DNA of 7,513 nucleotides from Gemmatimonadales bacterium (lineage in GTDB: Bacteria > Gemmatimonadota > Gemmatimonadetes > Gemmatimonadales > GWC2-71-9), in NCBI GenBank assembly GCA_013003805.1, contig JABDII010000333.1, forward strand, positions 1 to 7,513, given 5' to 3'. This document shows positions 5,998-7,513 of the stretch, one piece after another. The notes under the pieces were generated by a model. It saw nothing but the letters and a program-made list of their open reading frames with translations, was not told where the DNA came from and did not search any database. Made by a program: the position numbers and the translations under genes. The number at the start of each line of letters is the position of its first letter. Position 1 is the first letter of the stretch.

Positions 5998-6896
5998 TGC
6001 AGCCGTACGGGCCGGGAACGGCTCACACGGCGCGAACGTTAGGGCTGACGCTCTTCGCCCTCATCGCATTCGCAGCCAACTCGGTTCTCGCCCGGATGGC
6101 GTTGGGCCAGGCCACGATCGACGCGTCGAGCTTCGCCACCATCCGAGTAGTATCGGGTGCCGCGACACTGGTACTGGTTTCTTCCCTGACCCGTCGGACG
6201 GAAGTACCGCCGACACGCGGCAGCTGGGTATCCGCGACGATGTTGTTCCTGTACGCCGTACCCTTTTCCTTCGCCTATCTGAGCCTCAGCACCGGAACTG
6301 GGGCGCTCATCCTGTTCGGCCTGGTTCAGGTGACCATGATCCTCGCGGCACTCGGCTCCGGCGAGCGACCTCACCTCTGGGAATGGGTGGGACTGGTGCT
6401 TGCATTTACCGGCTTGGTGTACCTCGTGTCCCCCGGTCTAACCGCACCTTCACCCATCGGATCGCTGCTCATGGCTGTGGCTGGCATTTCCTGGGGGTTG
6501 TATTCCCTATGGGGCCGGGGCGCCGCCAACCCCCTGGCCGACACGACCGGGAACTTCGTCCGCGCGGTACCGCTGGTTCTCGGAGTGAGTCTCGTGACGC
6601 TCTCACAGACAAACCTCTCCGGCACCGGTATTTTCTTGGCAATCCTCTCGGGGGCACTGGCATCCGGCTTAGGATACGTGGTGTGGTACGCGGCCCTCCA
6701 AGGCCTCACCCGGACGCGGGCGGCGACGGTACAGCTCTCCGTTCCGGTCTTGGCAGCGATGGGGGGAGTATTCTTCCTGTCGGAAGACGTGTCGCTCCGT
6801 TTGATCGTTTCGGCCGTGCTCATTCTCGGGGGTGTGGGCATTGCCATTGTGAGCAAGGGACGCGTGGTCCCCCAGAAAGTGACGGTGCCTCGATGA
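5997..6896 (+). CDS. EamA/DMT-superfamily transporter
   Basis: The 299-aa protein is the usual length for a 10-helix EamA permease of the inner membrane. Hydrophobic segments lie near residues 16-33, 44-64, 76-96, 100-120, 128-145, 155-172, 188-203, 211-232, 244-262 and 267-287. They form two EamA repeats: the first ends GLVLAFTGLVYLVSPG (132-147) and the second has YVVWYAALQGLTRTRAATVQLSVPVLAAMGGVFFLSE, the typical 'A......l.Pv.a...g..flgE' pattern, then ILGGVGIAI. Family members export amino acids or other metabolites, but the substrate cannot be read from sequence. The start is GTG at 5997, sharing one base with the preceding TAG (TAGTG); no strong Shine-Dalgarno is seen, consistent with coupling. 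The frame extends upstream to 5910, but that part is hydrophilic and overlaps the lipoprotein gene. Confidence 0.9.
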   Translation: MQPYGPGTAHTARTLGLTLFALIAFAANSVLARMALGQATIDASSFATIRVVSGAATLVLVSSLTRRTEVPPTRGSWVSATMLFLYAVPFSFAYLSLSTGTGALILFGLVQVTMILAALGSGERPHLWEWVGLVLAFTGLVYLVSPGLTAPSPIGSLLMAVAGISWGLYSLWGRGAANPLADTTGNFVRAVPLVLGVSLVTLSQTNLSGTGIFLAILSGALASGLGYVVWYAALQGLTRTRAATVQLSVPVLAAMGGVFFLSEDVSLRLIVSAVLILGGVGIAIVSKGRVVPQKVTVPR

Positions 6897-7123
6897 CGAC
6901 GAGCATGCCGCACCGATTGGCCCTCGGTGTTGTTCTGCTCTTCGCGCTGGGCTGTGCATCTGGAGAGCGTAACGCGGCCGTCGATCCCGACTCTCAGCGG
7001 GTGCGTGACAGTGCGATCGGCGCCTCAAAGCTCCCGGGAGCTGCGGGCGTTCGGGGAGCCATCCGGGCGGCCGACTCGGCCTCGGCGCGGCGCGCCCGGG
7101 AGGACTCGGTCGCGGCGCCATGA
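6893..7123 (+). CDS. Small hypothetical lipoprotein (76 aa)
   Basis: The ATG at 6893 overlaps the transporter stop as ATGA. The N-terminus MTTSMPHRLALGVVLLFALGC is a lipoprotein signal: basic start, hydrophobic core, and C21 after A-L-G. The mature part is only about 56 residues, hydrophilic, with SKLPGAAGVRGAIRAADSASARRA forming a probable Ala/Arg/Asp-rich helix. No enzyme motif is visible and I do not recognise the family. An in-frame ATG at 6905 would keep the signal peptide and cannot be excluded. It sits 7 bp before the DDAH start and is likely cotranscribed with both neighbours. Its function is unknown. Confidence 0.7.
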   Translation: MTTSMPHRLALGVVLLFALGCASGERNAAVDPDSQRVRDSAIGASKLPGAAGVRGAIRAADSASARRAREDSVAAP

Positions 7124-7130
7124 CCGAGCC

Positions 7131-7513
7131 GTGACCATCGCGCTCACTCGAGCGGTGAGCCCCAGTCTTGCCCGATGCGAACTCACCCATCTCGCTCGCG
7201 AGCCGATCGATGTGACACGAGCAGCGATGCAGCATGAGAGCTACCAGCAGTGTCTCATCAACCTCGGCGTGGACCTGGTACGACTGCTGGCGGAGCCCGA
7301 GTTGCCGGATGCCGTTTTCGTCGAGGACACCGCCGTCGTGCTGGACGAGCTGGCCATCATCACACGGCCTGGTGTCGCCTCACGGCGACCCAGACGACCG
7401 GCATCGCCGAGGCTCTCAGGCCGTACCGCAGACTCGAATTCATCACGGCGCCCGCCACCGTCGATGGCGGCGATGTCCTGACGATCGACCGCCACGTCTA
7501 TGTCGGGCTGACC
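7131..7513 (+). pseudogene. ddaH: Dimethylarginine dimethylaminohydrolase (DDAH), frameshifted and cut by the window edge
   Basis: From GTG at 7131 the protein reads like a DDAH N-terminus: ALTRAVSPSLARCELTHL (4-21), the PDAVFVEDTAVVLDELAIIT stretch (59-78; E65 and D66 of the active-site loop) and RPGVASRRP (79-87). The homology then moves to another frame: TTGIAEALRPYRRLEFI, ATVDGGDVL and HVYVGLT run in the frame of 7394-7513. One missing base after 7391 explains it, because restoring a G would turn CCC AGA CGA into CCC GAG ACG and give the expected RRPET. Without repair, translation ends at TGA 7479-7481 with 116 residues. DDAH hydrolyses asymmetric dimethylarginine to citrulline and dimethylamine. 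The catalytic His and Cys lie beyond the window. The shift may be a real lesion or a sequencing or assembly error. Confidence 0.82.

Noticed and set aside
6371..6913. Minus-strand open frame (180 aa) opposite the transporter gene
   Set aside because: Antisense to a clear EamA permease, Arg/Thr/Pro-rich, no domain; a shadow frame.
1..7513. CRISPR arrays, tRNA/rRNA genes, transposases or terminal repeats
   Set aside because: None was seen by eye: no regularly spaced repeats, no cloverleaf-like sequence and no transposase motifs.

Overview
This is a GC-rich bacterial chromosomal window of densely packed genes with no mobile element, CRISPR array, tRNA or rRNA that I can see. The taxon cannot be fixed from the sequence. 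The GC-rich base use, the many GTG starts and the small Ala/Asp/Arg-rich lipoproteins fit Gemmatimonadota or a similar soil or marine lineage, but this is inference only.

Layout. At the left edge is the C-terminal end of a probable glycosyltransferase (+). It converges on a three-gene minus-strand operon (4783 down to 394) for a 2-oxoacid:acceptor oxidoreductase of the pyruvate:ferredoxin oxidoreductase (POR) family. Its first gene is a 749-residue fusion of PorG (gamma), a GltD-like FAD/NADPH oxidoreductase with its own N-terminal Fe-S region, and a PorD-like two-cluster ferredoxin. PorA (alpha) and PorB (beta) follow. A divergent regulatory region of about 190 bp separates it from a plus-strand operon: VOC-family protein, 211-aa lipoprotein, EamA-type transporter, 76-aa lipoprotein, and dimethylarginine dimethylaminohydrolase (DDAH). 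The DDAH reading frame is broken by an apparent one-base deletion and runs off the right edge.

How the genes work together. PorA and PorB should oxidatively decarboxylate a 2-oxoacid, probably pyruvate, with TPP and CoA. Electrons would leave through the PorB cluster to the ferredoxin tail of the fusion. The built-in GltD-like flavin module suggests transfer onward to NADP+, making a self-contained 2-oxoacid:NAD(P)+ oxidoreductase. The fusion keeps the familiar porG-porD-porA-porB order with the flavoprotein inserted between G and D. This is the most notable feature of the window. The plus-strand genes overlap or nearly abut (4 bp, 1 bp and 4 bp overlaps, then a 7-bp gap) and are probably cotranscribed; no single pathway joining them is evident.
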